From an uncultured Pseudoalteromonas sp. (lineage in GTDB: Bacteria; Pseudomonadota; Gammaproteobacteria; Enterobacterales; Alteromonadaceae): a stretch of DNA of 64,000 bases. The notes beneath the pieces are model-generated. The model was not told the origin of the DNA. It searched no databases and saw nothing but the letters and a program-made list of their open reading frames with translations. Positions 40,504-48,646 of the stretch are shown here, piece after piece; positions within the stretch are counted from its first letter, which is position 1, and every line of letters starts with the position of its first letter. The position numbers and the translations under genes were made by a program. The stretch spans positions 89,562 through 153,561 of the forward strand of contig CANLRB010000012.1 of assembly GCA_947493455.1 (NCBI GenBank), read 5' to 3'.

Positions 40504-41281
40504 AATTCCTCGCACGTTCTATCGTTAACTCCGACCGTATATGCTTGTTGATTATCTGTTGATATTCACCGCTATTTTTTAATTGATCTAATCCTTGGTT
40601 AAATTGCCGTAATAAATGCTCATTTTTGAACACAGTTTGCGTTGGGCTGTCAACATCAATATCGCTAATTGCAGCTAAATCATGGAACGTAAGCGATAAA
40701 CGCGTATTAACTTGCGACAGGCTATTGCGCCAATAATAAAATATACTTCGATCAATCAAGATCAAATCCGCCCTGCCCTTAAAAAGTAAGGTGACCTGAC
40801 TTTGTTGATTGCCTATCTCTTTATAACCGTTATTCCCACGTGCTAAGTCGGCAACTTGCGGAAATACTTTTTTAGCGTCTAAAAACGCGACAATACGTTT
40901 GTCACGTAAATCGTTCCACGATGCAATTTTAAAATTATTGCGAGACAATGAAATCAACGAGGTTGTAAACTTTGTTGTTACATTAGAATAATAGTAGCGC
41001 CCTTTAATTTTTTTTCCTTCAACCATAGCGACAGCGTCTACATGTTGCTTTTCAATTGCTTTGTTCATACGCGAAAACGGTACTACTTCAACGGTCAGTG
41101 TATGCCCTCTGTACGCTAAAGCGCGTTCGACTATTTCTACTGCAATACCATCAGCACCATCACTATAAACCCACGGTGGAATTTGCTCTGGAAATACCAC
41201 AGTGACATTTTCTGCAGCAGCAAATCGCATGAAAACAAGACTGACTACGAGCAAACTAATTACGAGTAAACAACGAAGCAA
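40502..41281 (-). CDS. periplasmic solute-binding (SBP_bac_3-type) protein
   Basis: 259 residues with a signal peptide (MLRCLLVISLLVVSLVFMRF, cleavage near AAA-EN). The mature part resembles the amino-acid-binding SBP family: VTVVFPEQIPPWVYSD, GIAVEIVERALAYRGH, WNDLRDKRIVAFLDAKKVFP, LFKGRADLILIDRS. No ABC permease or ATPase is adjacent. This is the second orphan binding-like protein in the window; ligand and role are unknown. Confidence 0.78.
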   Translation of the reverse strand: MLRCLLVISLLVVSLVFMRFAAAENVTVVFPEQIPPWVYSDGADGIAVEIVERALAYRGHTLTVEVVPFSRMNKAIEKQHVDAVAMVEGKKIKGRYYYSNVTTKFTTSLISLSRNNFKIASWNDLRDKRIVAFLDAKKVFPQVADLARGNNGYKEIGNQQSQVTLLFKGRADLILIDRSIFYYWRNSLSQVNTRLSLTFHDLAAISDIDVDSPTQTVFKNEHLLRQFNQGLDQLKNSGEYQQIINKHIRSELTIERARN

Positions 41282-41449
41282 AAACCACCCCAGTGTTTAA
41301 AAATAATATATTAAGAATAGCAATAGAATTAAAAGATGAGTGCACATAATACAAACGGAAATAACGCGCTTTCTGACGCTCAATTAACAACTAGTTGATT
41401 AGCATCGACTTTCGTTATAGGCTAATACAAAAATAAAGGACTATTGGGC

Positions 41450-41854
41450 ATGCTAAAGGGATTTCAGAGTTTCGAATTTAAAGCGCTCGCCAAAACAACA
41501 TCACTTTTTTACATTTGCGCTATTGGGTTATTGCTAAGCTATATTTTTCTTAGCAAACAATATCTCTCTTTGCCGCTATTAACGCAGCAGCACGCAGAAA
41601 ATCAAGCACATCAACTCACTAGTTATGCCAATAAGCAATTTTCGTTTATAGCGCTTGCAAATGTATTTGAAGTATCGAACGATGTTGATAAAGTCACTGC
41701 CGCGATAAAGTGTAATAAACGCGACTGTGCCATTTGGTTTAGCGATACGTTTGTTAGAAAAGAAAGTCCATCACGGTATGTGAAAGCGACTAAAGAAGAG
41801 TTTGACTCTATCGTGCGAGAGATGCGCAATAGAGCCAAGGAGAAACAAGATTAA
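41450..41854 (+). CDS. small membrane-anchored protein of unknown function
   Basis: 134 residues: one transmembrane helix at about 17-36 ([17 protein letters not shown]) and a predicted periplasmic part with a CNKRDC cysteine pair. I do not recognise it. Start ATG 41450 follows AAAGGA by nine bases; TTG 41444 is only three bases from that site and is less likely. The stop overlaps the convergent phhB stop by 4 bases. Confidence 0.6.
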   Translation: MLKGFQSFEFKALAKTTSLFYICAIGLLLSYIFLSKQYLSLPLLTQQHAENQAHQLTSYANKQFSFIALANVFEVSNDVDKVTAAIKCNKRDCAIWFSDTFVRKESPSRYVKATKEEFDSIVREMRNRAKEKQD

Positions 41855-42189
41855 GCAAATAGCTCATCTGTTTTTGCAGCACAAATAAAGTCGTTTTTGT
41901 GCAGGCCTTTAATTGAATGGCTCCACCAAGTTACGGTCACTTTGCCCCATTCTGTTAAGATACCTGGGTGATGACCTTCATCTTCCGCCATTGCGCCAAG
42001 CTTATTGGTAAACTCAAGCGCTAGTTTGAAGTTTTTAAATTTATACACGCGTTCTAATTGCATGATTCCGTCAACGACGATTGGCGTCCAATCTGGGATC
42101 TGCTTAATTAGAACCGCGAGTTCTTCGTCAGAAACTTTAGGTGCATCAGCACGACACGCCTCACATTTTTGAGCACTTAATTCAGACAT
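41851..42189 (-). CDS. phhB: 4a-hydroxytetrahydrobiopterin dehydratase
   Basis: Pterin-4a-carbinolamine dehydratase that recycles the cofactor of phenylalanine hydroxylase. 112 residues. Begins with the [15 protein letters not shown] stretch of bacterial PhhB; the signature [20 protein letters not shown] continues into [18 protein letters not shown] with the catalytic histidines. Nine bases downstream of phhA, so the two form an operon. Confidence 0.96.
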   Translation of the reverse strand: MSELSAQKCEACRADAPKVSDEELAVLIKQIPDWTPIVVDGIMQLERVYKFKNFKLALEFTNKLGAMAEDEGHHPGILTEWGKVTVTWWSHSIKGLHKNDFICAAKTDELFA

Positions 42190-42198
42190 TCTAAATCC

Positions 42199-42996
42199 TT
42201 AACTTGCTAATTTTTGTTTTGGTGGAAAAAGTGGTTCGTGCAACCCAAGTTCTTTGGCTTTCTCAACTAATGACATAATATCTAATTTTGAGATATCAAA
42301 TAAATCATCGATTGCGTTAATGGTATAGTAAAGCGGTTGCATAATATCAATACGATACGGTGTTCTTAAAACATCAATTGGATTAAGCGGCTTTATTTGC
42401 GGCTTATCTGAATAAACATATTGCGTTTCGCCAGGGCTCGACAAAATACCACCACCGTATATGCGTAAACCATCTTCCGTTTGCATTAAGCCAAATTCAA
42501 CTGTAAACCAATAAAGGCGAGCTAAATATACGCGATCTTTTTTCTCAGCAGCAAGGCCGAGTTGACCATACTTATGTGTGAACTCAGCAAATGCTGGGTT
42601 TGTTAGCATTGCACAATGGCCAAAAATTTCATGGAAAATATCTGGTTCTTGTAAATAATCGAACTCTTCTCGAGTACGAATAAATGTCGCTACAGGAAAC
42701 TTTTTGTTCGCGAGTAAACGGAAAAACTCATCAAAGTCAATCAAAGCAGGCACAGGCGCACACTCCCACCCGGTCGTCGCGCGTAAAACTTTGCTCACTT
42801 CTTCCAATTGCGGAATGCGATCCAATGGTAGATTAATTTTCTCAAGGCCAGCCATGTATTCATCACACGCTTTACCTTCAATACACGCCAATTGACGCTC
42901 AATGAGTTCTGACCAAACTTGGTTTTCTTCGTCACTCCAATTGATCACACCTTGTTCATTAGGTGTTTTTGAAATGTATTTACTTTGCTTTGCCAT
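42199..42996 (-). CDS. phhA: phenylalanine 4-monooxygenase
   Basis: Iron- and pterin-dependent conversion of phenylalanine to tyrosine. 265 residues, the single-domain bacterial form. Iron ligands His122 and His127 in FHEIFGHCAM, and Glu167 in LYWFTVEFGL. AAGGTG ribosome binding site. First gene of phhAB; a long upstream region with TyrR/PhhR-like boxes suggests induction by aromatic amino acids. Confidence 0.97.
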   Translation of the reverse strand: MAKQSKYISKTPNEQGVINWSDEENQVWSELIERQLACIEGKACDEYMAGLEKINLPLDRIPQLEEVSKVLRATTGWECAPVPALIDFDEFFRLLANKKFPVATFIRTREEFDYLQEPDIFHEIFGHCAMLTNPAFAEFTHKYGQLGLAAEKKDRVYLARLYWFTVEFGLMQTEDGLRIYGGGILSSPGETQYVYSDKPQIKPLNPIDVLRTPYRIDIMQPLYYTINAIDDLFDISKLDIMSLVEKAKELGLHEPLFPPKQKLAS

Positions 42997-43152
42997 ACGG
43001 CACCTTATCTCGTAATTTCTGTCACACCGAATTCTAATTGCATGACTTCAATGGTCATGCATCGATGCTAGATTGTTAATTTCATCATATTTAAAACTGA
43101 GACAAAGTGTAATAGTGAGCGGGACATTGGATATGTCACTGCGCCCTCATTT

Positions 43153-43170
43153 TGTACATAAAATAATACA
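43153..43170. promoter_or_regulatory. weak TyrR/PhhR-like box
   Basis: TGTACA-N6-AATACA against consensus TGTAAA-N6-TTTACA: nine of twelve positions. Lies 22 bases (about two helical turns) from the stronger box. Confidence 0.4.
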
Positions 43171-43174
43171 AGAT

Positions 43175-43192
43175 AGTAAACAACAATTTACA
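43175..43192. promoter_or_regulatory. strong TyrR/PhhR-like box
   Basis: AGTAAA-N6-TTTACA differs from the TyrR/PhhR consensus TGTAAA-N6-TTTACA at one of twelve positions. About 180 bases upstream of the phhA start. Confidence 0.6.
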
Positions 43193-43225
43193 AGTTCACA
43201 TATATGCATTTATGAGACAGCAAAG

Positions 43226-43243
43226 TGTAAAGAATAAATTACT
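43226..43243. promoter_or_regulatory. weak TyrR/PhhR-like box
   Basis: TGTAAA-N6-ATTACT: ten of twelve consensus positions. Lies 51 bases (close to five helical turns) from the strong box. Confidence 0.4.
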
Positions 43244-43273
43244 CACTTTTCAGATGGTAATCTTTATTCCATT

Positions 43274-43311
43274 AAAAAAGCTGCAACTTGTTAACGAGTT
43301 GCAGCTTTTTT
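43274..43311 (-). terminator. intrinsic terminator after methionine gamma-lyase gene
   Basis: 15-bp stem AAAAAAGCTGCAACT / AGTTGCAGCTTTTTT with an eight-base loop; A-run and T-run flank it symmetrically. Located 28 bases after the gene's stop on the minus strand. Confidence 0.88.
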
Positions 43312-43338
43312 GTATCACATGGGCTGAATTTGGCAGGT

Positions 43339-44520
43339 CTAAATTCGATTAAATGCCTGCTCGAGATCATTAATAATATCTTGTTTATCTTCCAAACCAA
43401 CTGAAATTCGTACTAATCCGTCTGAAATACCCGCTGCCAATCTTTCTTCTTGTGTATAAGGCGAATGTGTCATCGACGCAGGGTGCTGGATCAGGGTTTC
43501 AGCATCACCTAAGCTTACCGCAAGGGTGCACAGTTCAGTTGCATTAATAAAATCGACACCTTGTTGCAAAGTACCTTTGAGTTCAAATGCAATCACCCCC
43601 CCGCCAGATTTCATTTGGTTGCCAATAAACTTATTACCAGAATGCGACGCAAGACCTGGATAATAGACTTTTTCAACTTTTTCGTGAGACTCTAGGTATT
43701 CAGCAATTGCTTGAGCATTTGAGCAGTGGCGGTCCATGCGTACACTGAGTGTTTTCATACCTCGAATAATCAGCCACGCGTCATGTGGGCTCATCGTCGC
43801 GCCGATATCTTTAAGTACTGTTAGCTTGATAATCTCAATATTTTCTTTCGTCGAACAGATTAACCCCGCAACAACGTCGCCATGTCCGTTAAGGTATTTA
43901 GTCGCACTGTGCAGGACAATATCAATACCAAAATGCTTTGGCTTTTGCAGCAACGGCGTCATAAAGGTATTGTCTATAACAGAAATCAATTGATGCTGCT
44001 TAGCAAATTGACCAATAAACGCCAAATCTAATACAACCAAATTAGGGTTTATGGGTGTTTCTGCAAAAACCATCTTACTATTTGGTTGCAGTGCATCATG
44101 CACCTCTTGATGGTTTTCCATATCAACAAATGTCACTTCAATACCAAATTTTGGCAGCATATGTGCAAAAAATGCGAAGGTACATCCGTACACCGCTTTT
44201 GAGGCTATTAAATGATCGCCCTTTTCAAGGAAAGATAACACGGATGCAGACACAGCGCCCATACCCGTTGCAGTCGCTGCACCATCTTCCATCTCTTCCA
44301 ACTGTGCAATTTTTTGTTCCAGCTCGCGCGTAGTTGGGTTACCCAATCGCGAATAGATATAGCCAGTTTCATCACCTGCAAAACGAGCAGCGCCTTGCTC
44401 TGCGTTCTCAAATACAAATGTTGAAGATTGATAAATTGGTGTGCTGAGTGGACCAAATCCGTGCCCTAGTTGCTTACCGCCATGGATACATAAACTGTTA
44501 TCATTTAATTTGTGCGTCAT
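43339..44520 (-). CDS. megL: methionine gamma-lyase (PLP-dependent)
   Basis: Cleaves methionine to methanethiol, 2-oxobutyrate and ammonia. 393 residues of the Cys/Met-metabolism PLP family. PLP lysine Lys208 in HSATKYLNGHGD; Tyr and Arg in YSRLGNPT. Cys113 in YGCTFAF is the residue that marks methionine gamma-lyases (Cys116 in P. putida) as opposed to cystathionine lyases and synthases. C-terminal signature SLGDAETLIQHPASMTHSPY. Monocistronic with its own terminator. Cystathionine gamma-lyase activity is a lesser alternative. Confidence 0.88.
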   Translation of the reverse strand: MTHKLNDNSLCIHGGKQLGHGFGPLSTPIYQSSTFVFENAEQGAARFAGDETGYIYSRLGNPTTRELEQKIAQLEEMEDGAATATGMGAVSASVLSFLEKGDHLIASKAVYGCTFAFFAHMLPKFGIEVTFVDMENHQEVHDALQPNSKMVFAETPINPNLVVLDLAFIGQFAKQHQLISVIDNTFMTPLLQKPKHFGIDIVLHSATKYLNGHGDVVAGLICSTKENIEIIKLTVLKDIGATMSPHDAWLIIRGMKTLSVRMDRHCSNAQAIAEYLESHEKVEKVYYPGLASHSGNKFIGNQMKSGGGVIAFELKGTLQQGVDFINATELCTLAVSLGDAETLIQHPASMTHSPYTQEERLAAGISDGLVRISVGLEDKQDIINDLEQAFNRI

Positions 44521-44648
44521 AATGTTTACTTCAGTTACTTTTTATTTACCGATATAAGTAAACCACTTTCACAACGACAGCAAGCAAGCCAGATGGACGG
44601 AAGTCTATAATTGTATACAAACAAGGTTTAATCTGTACACCTAAGTTG

Positions 44649-45656
44649 TCATTGGCCTTTGGTTACAACCATTTTGAACAGGGACTTGGTGGTTTCAGCT
44701 AATAAGTTACGTTTGTTTTCAAGTTTTGGTAACGGTCGAGTCACTTCCATTGCTTTGTAACCAATTCGCGCGGTTAATACGCCAACACTTACGCCTTGCG
44801 CTGCACGCATCGATAGTTTGCCAGCAACCTCTGCACTCATCGCAGTAGTAGCAAAGTCGGTCATTAATTCAGAGGCACCAGCAAACAAAATTTGCTTCAC
44901 TAAGCTACGATATAAACGAATTCGACTCATATACCCAAGTGGAACGCCATAGAGTTCAGCTAAACGCTCAATCATTTTGCTGCCACGCCACAGTACGGCA
45001 ATCATATCAACCAAGGCAACAGGGCTTACGGCCACAAGCAGCCCTGATTCTAAGGCAAACTTATTAATGATTTGCTTCGCCTCTTCATCTTTATCGCTGA
45101 GAATCATTTTTTCATACAGCAACATGACTTCTTTATCGCTATGGTGATCATCAAGTGATGCTTCAAAGGCGCCAAATTTAGCTGACGGGCTCATGTTGTT
45201 GACATGAGATAACCACACTTTTGCCTCACCGATTTGTTCTGAGTTCAATAGTCGCAATGCGCTGGCGCGATTCACTTGGTGGCGCTTTAGCCGGCGTAAC
45301 AATCGGTATTCTTTTAGAACGATACGACCCGCCAACAAACAACCCGTGCCTATAACGATAGAGTAAAGCGATCCCAGCACAATTGACGTGGAAAAACTTG
45401 CATAGATTGTAAGTGCTAATTCAGTAAAAATTAACACTAGTAAACTAATAGAAAAGACACGTCTAACTAAATTTGAACGGCGTGGTTTCAGTGGCGCTTC
45501 AATACTTTGCTCAAGGGAGTCCGACTTTGTGTGCTCAACCACTAGAGCATCGATGACACCTTGTTCTACCGATGGTTGATGTGTATCTGAATCAAGCTCT
45601 TCGCTGGTATCAAACGTTTCAATTACACGTCCTGTACGATATGTTTTATCTGTCAC
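44649..45656 (-). CDS. ycjF: YcjF/DUF697 membrane protein
   Basis: 335 residues: cytoplasmic N-terminus, a pair of transmembrane helices near 70-115 (ISLLVLIFTELALTIYASF; SIVIGTGCLLAGRIVL), a soluble middle part and the DUF697 region (SPVALVDMIAVLWRGSKMIERLAELYG) that may re-enter the membrane. Function unknown; linked to psp genes across proteobacteria. Its start overlaps the ycjX stop by 4 bases. Confidence 0.88.
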   Translation of the reverse strand: MTDKTYRTGRVIETFDTSEELDSDTHQPSVEQGVIDALVVEHTKSDSLEQSIEAPLKPRRSNLVRRVFSISLLVLIFTELALTIYASFSTSIVLGSLYSIVIGTGCLLAGRIVLKEYRLLRRLKRHQVNRASALRLLNSEQIGEAKVWLSHVNNMSPSAKFGAFEASLDDHHSDKEVMLLYEKMILSDKDEEAKQIINKFALESGLLVAVSPVALVDMIAVLWRGSKMIERLAELYGVPLGYMSRIRLYRSLVKQILFAGASELMTDFATTAMSAEVAGKLSMRAAQGVSVGVLTARIGYKAMEVTRPLPKLENKRNLLAETTKSLFKMVVTKGQ

Positions 45657-47050
45657 TGCAACTTATCTCCCAGTAAAAATTCCATTACATGATCTAATCG
45701 AATATGCCTCAATTGATCATTTTCATTCGGATAAGGATAAAATTCCGGAAACACAAACCCAGATTCAGGCCAACGTTCTGCTTTGATTGGTCTCATCGGT
45801 GGCTGCGTAGGTAAATAGGTAATAAAATCGCCACTTTTAATTTCTCGACCATAGATACAATTGAGCTTCTCGCCATCTTGCATAACGGATACATTCTTGG
45901 TGGCACAAACTGAACTCATCGCCATTGTTTCAACTTTAACGCCGGCAAAATGTAAGTCATTTTTAGCCTCTTTTACTAAGTTGCTTAACAACAATGCGAG
46001 ATCCTTATGGTGCTCAACACTCACATGGTCCGACTTATTTGCAGCAAAGAGTAGTCTGTCAATATTCGGTGAGAATAAGCGCTTAAGAAAGCCTGATTGG
46101 CCGTAATCAAAATAACTGAGCAATTCAGCAATAACACGGTTTTGTTCGTTTAAGACAACCGGCCCACCGTGTAACGCATTGAGTAAGTCCACCAATATAA
46201 TTTGTCGATCAAAGTCGCAAAAATAGGTTTTGTAAAATGGCTTAATCACTGTGTTTTGATAACTTGAGAATCGCTCTATCAGTTGGCCTAAATTGGTATT
46301 CTCAATGTCATTATTTTGTTCAGTTTGCGTTGTTGGGAAAAACAAGGTGACGGGGGCGTCTTCTAAATCTGCCGGCATCAATAAGCGACCGGGTTGCAAC
46401 TCGGTCAACTTCAACTCATTCTTAAAATAAAGTAACAAGGATTTATATTCGTGCGCGAGCTGTTTTAATGCACTTTCGTCAACACTTGCTGTCCACTCAA
46501 ATTCAGCTAGTTTTTTAATAAATGGCGCAGCAGCAGATTTACGTGGTTCGCTTGTCAATAACTCAAGCTGTTTTTTCGACCAGCTAAAGTAATCTTGTTC
46601 GAGCATAGGCAAATCTAAAAGCCATTCACCTGGGTAGTCAATTAAGTCGACGATTAGAGTCGAGGTGTCATTTAGCTTTGCTCTTATTCCCGAATCTGGT
46701 CGATACTTTATCGCCAGCCGCAGCGTATTTAAACGCTCAGTTGAATTTGGCCATGCTGGCTCGCTTTGTGTCAAACTCGAAAGCGAGTCTTGAAATGCGA
46801 ACGTCGGTATCGATAAATTTTGCTGTGGAACAATTTTCGCAGCAATAAAACGGTCACTTTGAACAACATCAAAAAATGGCAGTGATCTATCGCTGGCATT
46901 TGTCAATTGATTGACAAGTGAAGTAATAAATGCGGTTTTTCCGCTGCGGCTTAACCCAGTGACAGCCAGTTTAATATGTTGATCAAGGGAGCGATGAAGC
47001 GCTTTTTCTGCTTTGTCGCGGCATAGGTTTAAAAATGATGAGGTGTTGAT
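45653..47050 (-). CDS. ycjX: YcjX-family P-loop NTPase, non-canonical start
   Basis: Stress-linked GTPase-like protein (DUF463) paired with YcjF. The ATG/GTG/TTG rule would give a start at TTG 46906 (417 residues) and lose the nucleotide-binding site. The reading frame continues upstream through HIKLAVTGLSRSGKTAFITS, the expected P-loop, to an in-frame stop, with no ATG, GTG or TTG. ATC at 47050 lies eight bases after AGGG and gives 465 residues, the E. coli YcjX length; ATT 47053 is the alternative. P-loop GLSRSGKT at 32-39; later VDYPGEWLLDLPML and LRHIRLDHVMEFLLGDKL. Only 27 bases separate it from the psp terminator. Confidence 0.82.
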   Translation of the reverse strand: MNTSSFLNLCRDKAEKALHRSLDQHIKLAVTGLSRSGKTAFITSLVNQLTNASDRSLPFFDVVQSDRFIAAKIVPQQNLSIPTFAFQDSLSSLTQSEPAWPNSTERLNTLRLAIKYRPDSGIRAKLNDTSTLIVDLIDYPGEWLLDLPMLEQDYFSWSKKQLELLTSEPRKSAAAPFIKKLAEFEWTASVDESALKQLAHEYKSLLLYFKNELKLTELQPGRLLMPADLEDAPVTLFFPTTQTEQNNDIENTNLGQLIERFSSYQNTVIKPFYKTYFCDFDRQIILVDLLNALHGGPVVLNEQNRVIAELLSYFDYGQSGFLKRLFSPNIDRLLFAANKSDHVSVEHHKDLALLLSNLVKEAKNDLHFAGVKVETMAMSSVCATKNVSVMQDGEKLNCIYGREIKSGDFITYLPTQPPMRPIKAERWPESGFVFPEFYPYPNENDQLRHIRLDHVMEFLLGDKLQ

Positions 47051-47070
47051 AATTAAAGCCCTAACAAAAT

Positions 47071-47104
47071 AAAAATAACGCCATAAAACTAATTTTATGG
47101 CGTT
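47071..47104 (-). terminator. intrinsic terminator of the psp operon
   Basis: Perfect 12-bp stem AACGCCATAAAA (minus strand, 47104-47093) / TTTTATGGCGTT (47088-47077), loop TTAG, then ATTTTTATTTTG. It lies between the pspC stop and ycjX. Confidence 0.85.
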
Positions 47105-47115
47105 ATAAACTCAAA

Positions 47116-47532
47116 CTACAATTTGTTAATTTCATTACTAACCGTGAACTCTGGTGATGTCACATATTTTTCCATAGTTTGAATACGTCCATCAATGCGG
47201 TCCATTTGCTCTTTTAAGTCATGCAACGCACGTCTTGGTGGTTCACCGGCTTGCCAAACTTTAAATTTAACTTCAACCGCTTTCTCATCATCAGACTGTT
47301 GAACCGGCTCGTGTTGCGCTTTATTCGCTTGCTTAGGTTTTTTGTCTAATATAAACCAGCAAGCTATATAAGCGACAACAAAGAAAGGACCACCTGTTAA
47401 CAATACCGCAGAAATAAAGATGATACGAACAAGCCACAATTCCATCGAAAAATAGTCGCTTAATCCTGCGCATACCCCAGCAATTTTCCCTCTTACTGGA
47501 TCTCTGTATAATTCGCGTTTTGACCGACTCAT
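47116..47532 (-). CDS. pspC: phage shock protein C
   Basis: Inner-membrane sensor and regulator that with PspB relieves PspA inhibition of PspF. 138 residues (E. coli 119). N-terminal PspC domain LYRDPVRGKIAGVCAGLSDY followed by a transmembrane region (LVRIIFISAVLLTGGPFFVV, then AYIACWFIL) and a C-terminal coil (LHDLKEQMDRIDGRIQTMEK). Overlaps pspB by 4 bases. Confidence 0.95.
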   Translation of the reverse strand: MSRSKRELYRDPVRGKIAGVCAGLSDYFSMELWLVRIIFISAVLLTGGPFFVVAYIACWFILDKKPKQANKAQHEPVQQSDDEKAVEVKFKVWQAGEPPRRALHDLKEQMDRIDGRIQTMEKYVTSPEFTVSNEINKL

Positions 47533-47762
47533 ACTTTATTCCTCCACTGTGGCGCCTCCGCGTCCAAAATAGACTCGAGAGTTTGAACTCTTTCTGCCAT
47601 TTTTTCTGCTTTGTTAGCTAACTCTACCAATTGACGATGCTCGTGTTCACTGAGCCCTTGACTGACTTGTTTTTTACTACGGTAATGTAAAATCAGCCAT
47701 AAAGGTGCAATGAAAATCATAAAAACCATCAATGGTGCGATGAAAAATTCAAACCCGTTCAT
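47529..47762 (-). CDS. pspB: phage shock protein B
   Basis: Small inner-membrane protein, 77 residues (E. coli 74). N-terminal transmembrane helix (FFIAPLMVFMIFIAPLWLIL) with the conserved HYRSKKQ after it, then a leucine-rich coiled coil (LVELANKAEKMAERVQTLES) for interaction with PspC and PspA. 30 bases after pspA. Confidence 0.95.
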   Translation of the reverse strand: MNGFEFFIAPLMVFMIFIAPLWLILHYRSKKQVSQGLSEHEHRQLVELANKAEKMAERVQTLESILDAEAPQWRNKV

Positions 47763-47792
47763 ATTAGACCTCCTGCGTCCCTGATTATTATG

Positions 47793-48458
47793 TTACTTAG
47801 ACTCTTTCGCCATTTTTTCTTTTAACGCTGCAAGTTCGTCATCGACTTTGTCTTCCTGTTGCAGGTCGGCAATTTCATCGCTCAGCGATTTAGTACCCAG
47901 GTCATATGATTCGACTTGCGATTCTAGACCATCAATTTTGTTTTCGTAACGCTCAAAGCGAGACAGCGCATCATCTACTTTAGATGTATTTAATGCCTTT
48001 TTCACATCAAGACGTGATTCAGCCGAACGTTGACGAAGGACAATCGCTTTTTGTCGTGCTTTTGCATCTGCCAATTTATCTTGTAATGCAGCAACTTCAT
48101 TTTGAAGTTTTTCAATATGCTGCTCTACATGTGCAAGCTCTGTTTCTACTGCTGTCGCCGCTTCGCTTGACTTTTTCTTTTCAACTAATGCTGCACGAGC
48201 CAAATCTTCGCGATCTTTGCTTAATGCAAGCTCCGCTTTTTCTTGCCACATTGCAACTTGTTCATTCAATTTTTCAACGCGTCGTGCCAATTCCTTTTTC
48301 TCTGCGATGGTACGTGCTGATGTAGAACGTACTTCAACCAATGTGTCTTCCATTTCCTGAATGATCAGACGCACCATTTTTTCTGGGTCTTCCGCCTTAT
48401 CTAACAGCGAATTGATATTCGAATTAACGATATCTGCAAATCTTGAAAAAATTCCCAT
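47793..48458 (-). CDS. pspA: phage shock protein A
   Basis: ESCRT-III-like peripheral membrane protein that stabilises damaged inner membrane and holds PspF inactive. 221 residues (E. coli 222). N-terminal amphipathic segment (MGIFSRFADIVNSNINSLLD), EDPEKMVRLIIQEMEDTLVE, then long coiled coil to LAALKEKMAKESK. First gene of pspABC, behind a sigma-54 promoter. Confidence 0.97.
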   Translation of the reverse strand: MGIFSRFADIVNSNINSLLDKAEDPEKMVRLIIQEMEDTLVEVRSTSARTIAEKKELARRVEKLNEQVAMWQEKAELALSKDREDLARAALVEKKKSSEAATAVETELAHVEQHIEKLQNEVAALQDKLADAKARQKAIVLRQRSAESRLDVKKALNTSKVDDALSRFERYENKIDGLESQVESYDLGTKSLSDEIADLQQEDKVDDELAALKEKMAKESK

Positions 48459-48507
48459 AATTCAATCCTCTTTATAACTACAAACAAATTTAAGTTACTT
48501 AAACTTA

Positions 48508-48524
48508 ATCAAAATGCTTGCCAA
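48508..48524 (-). promoter_or_regulatory. sigma-54 promoter of pspABC
   Basis: TTGGCAAGCATTTTGAT on the minus strand: GG at -24, ten bases, then G at -12 (GA instead of GC). Start predicted near 48498, giving about 40 bases of leader to pspA. The divergent neighbour pspF encodes the cognate activator. Confidence 0.7.
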
Positions 48525-48646
48525 CTTTGAAAATAAATTTAACATATTGAATTAACTAATAAAATAATAGAAAGCAATAATTCTTTAAGTTCATTCAAAA
48601 ATGAAATAAACTACATATTAGCCAATTTGACTAAGAGTTAGGGAAC

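Larger units (their letters stand above)
42997..43273 (-). promoter_or_regulatory. phhA upstream regulatory region
   Basis: Gene-free stretch holding the phhAB control region. A perfect 7-bp inverted repeat GCATGAC/GTCATGC (43040-43060) lies near the gene. Three TyrR/PhhR-like boxes follow at 43153, 43175 and 43226. A TATGAT hexamer near 43085 is a possible -10 element, but no matching -35 is convincing. Confidence 0.55.

Noticed and set aside
44521-44648. SAM riboswitch upstream of methionine gamma-lyase
   Set aside because: The leader is too short and lacks the conserved paired core of known SAM riboswitch classes.
45653-46906. ycjX start at TTG 46906 (417 residues)
   Set aside because: It cuts off the P-loop, which is present in frame upstream and expected for the family.
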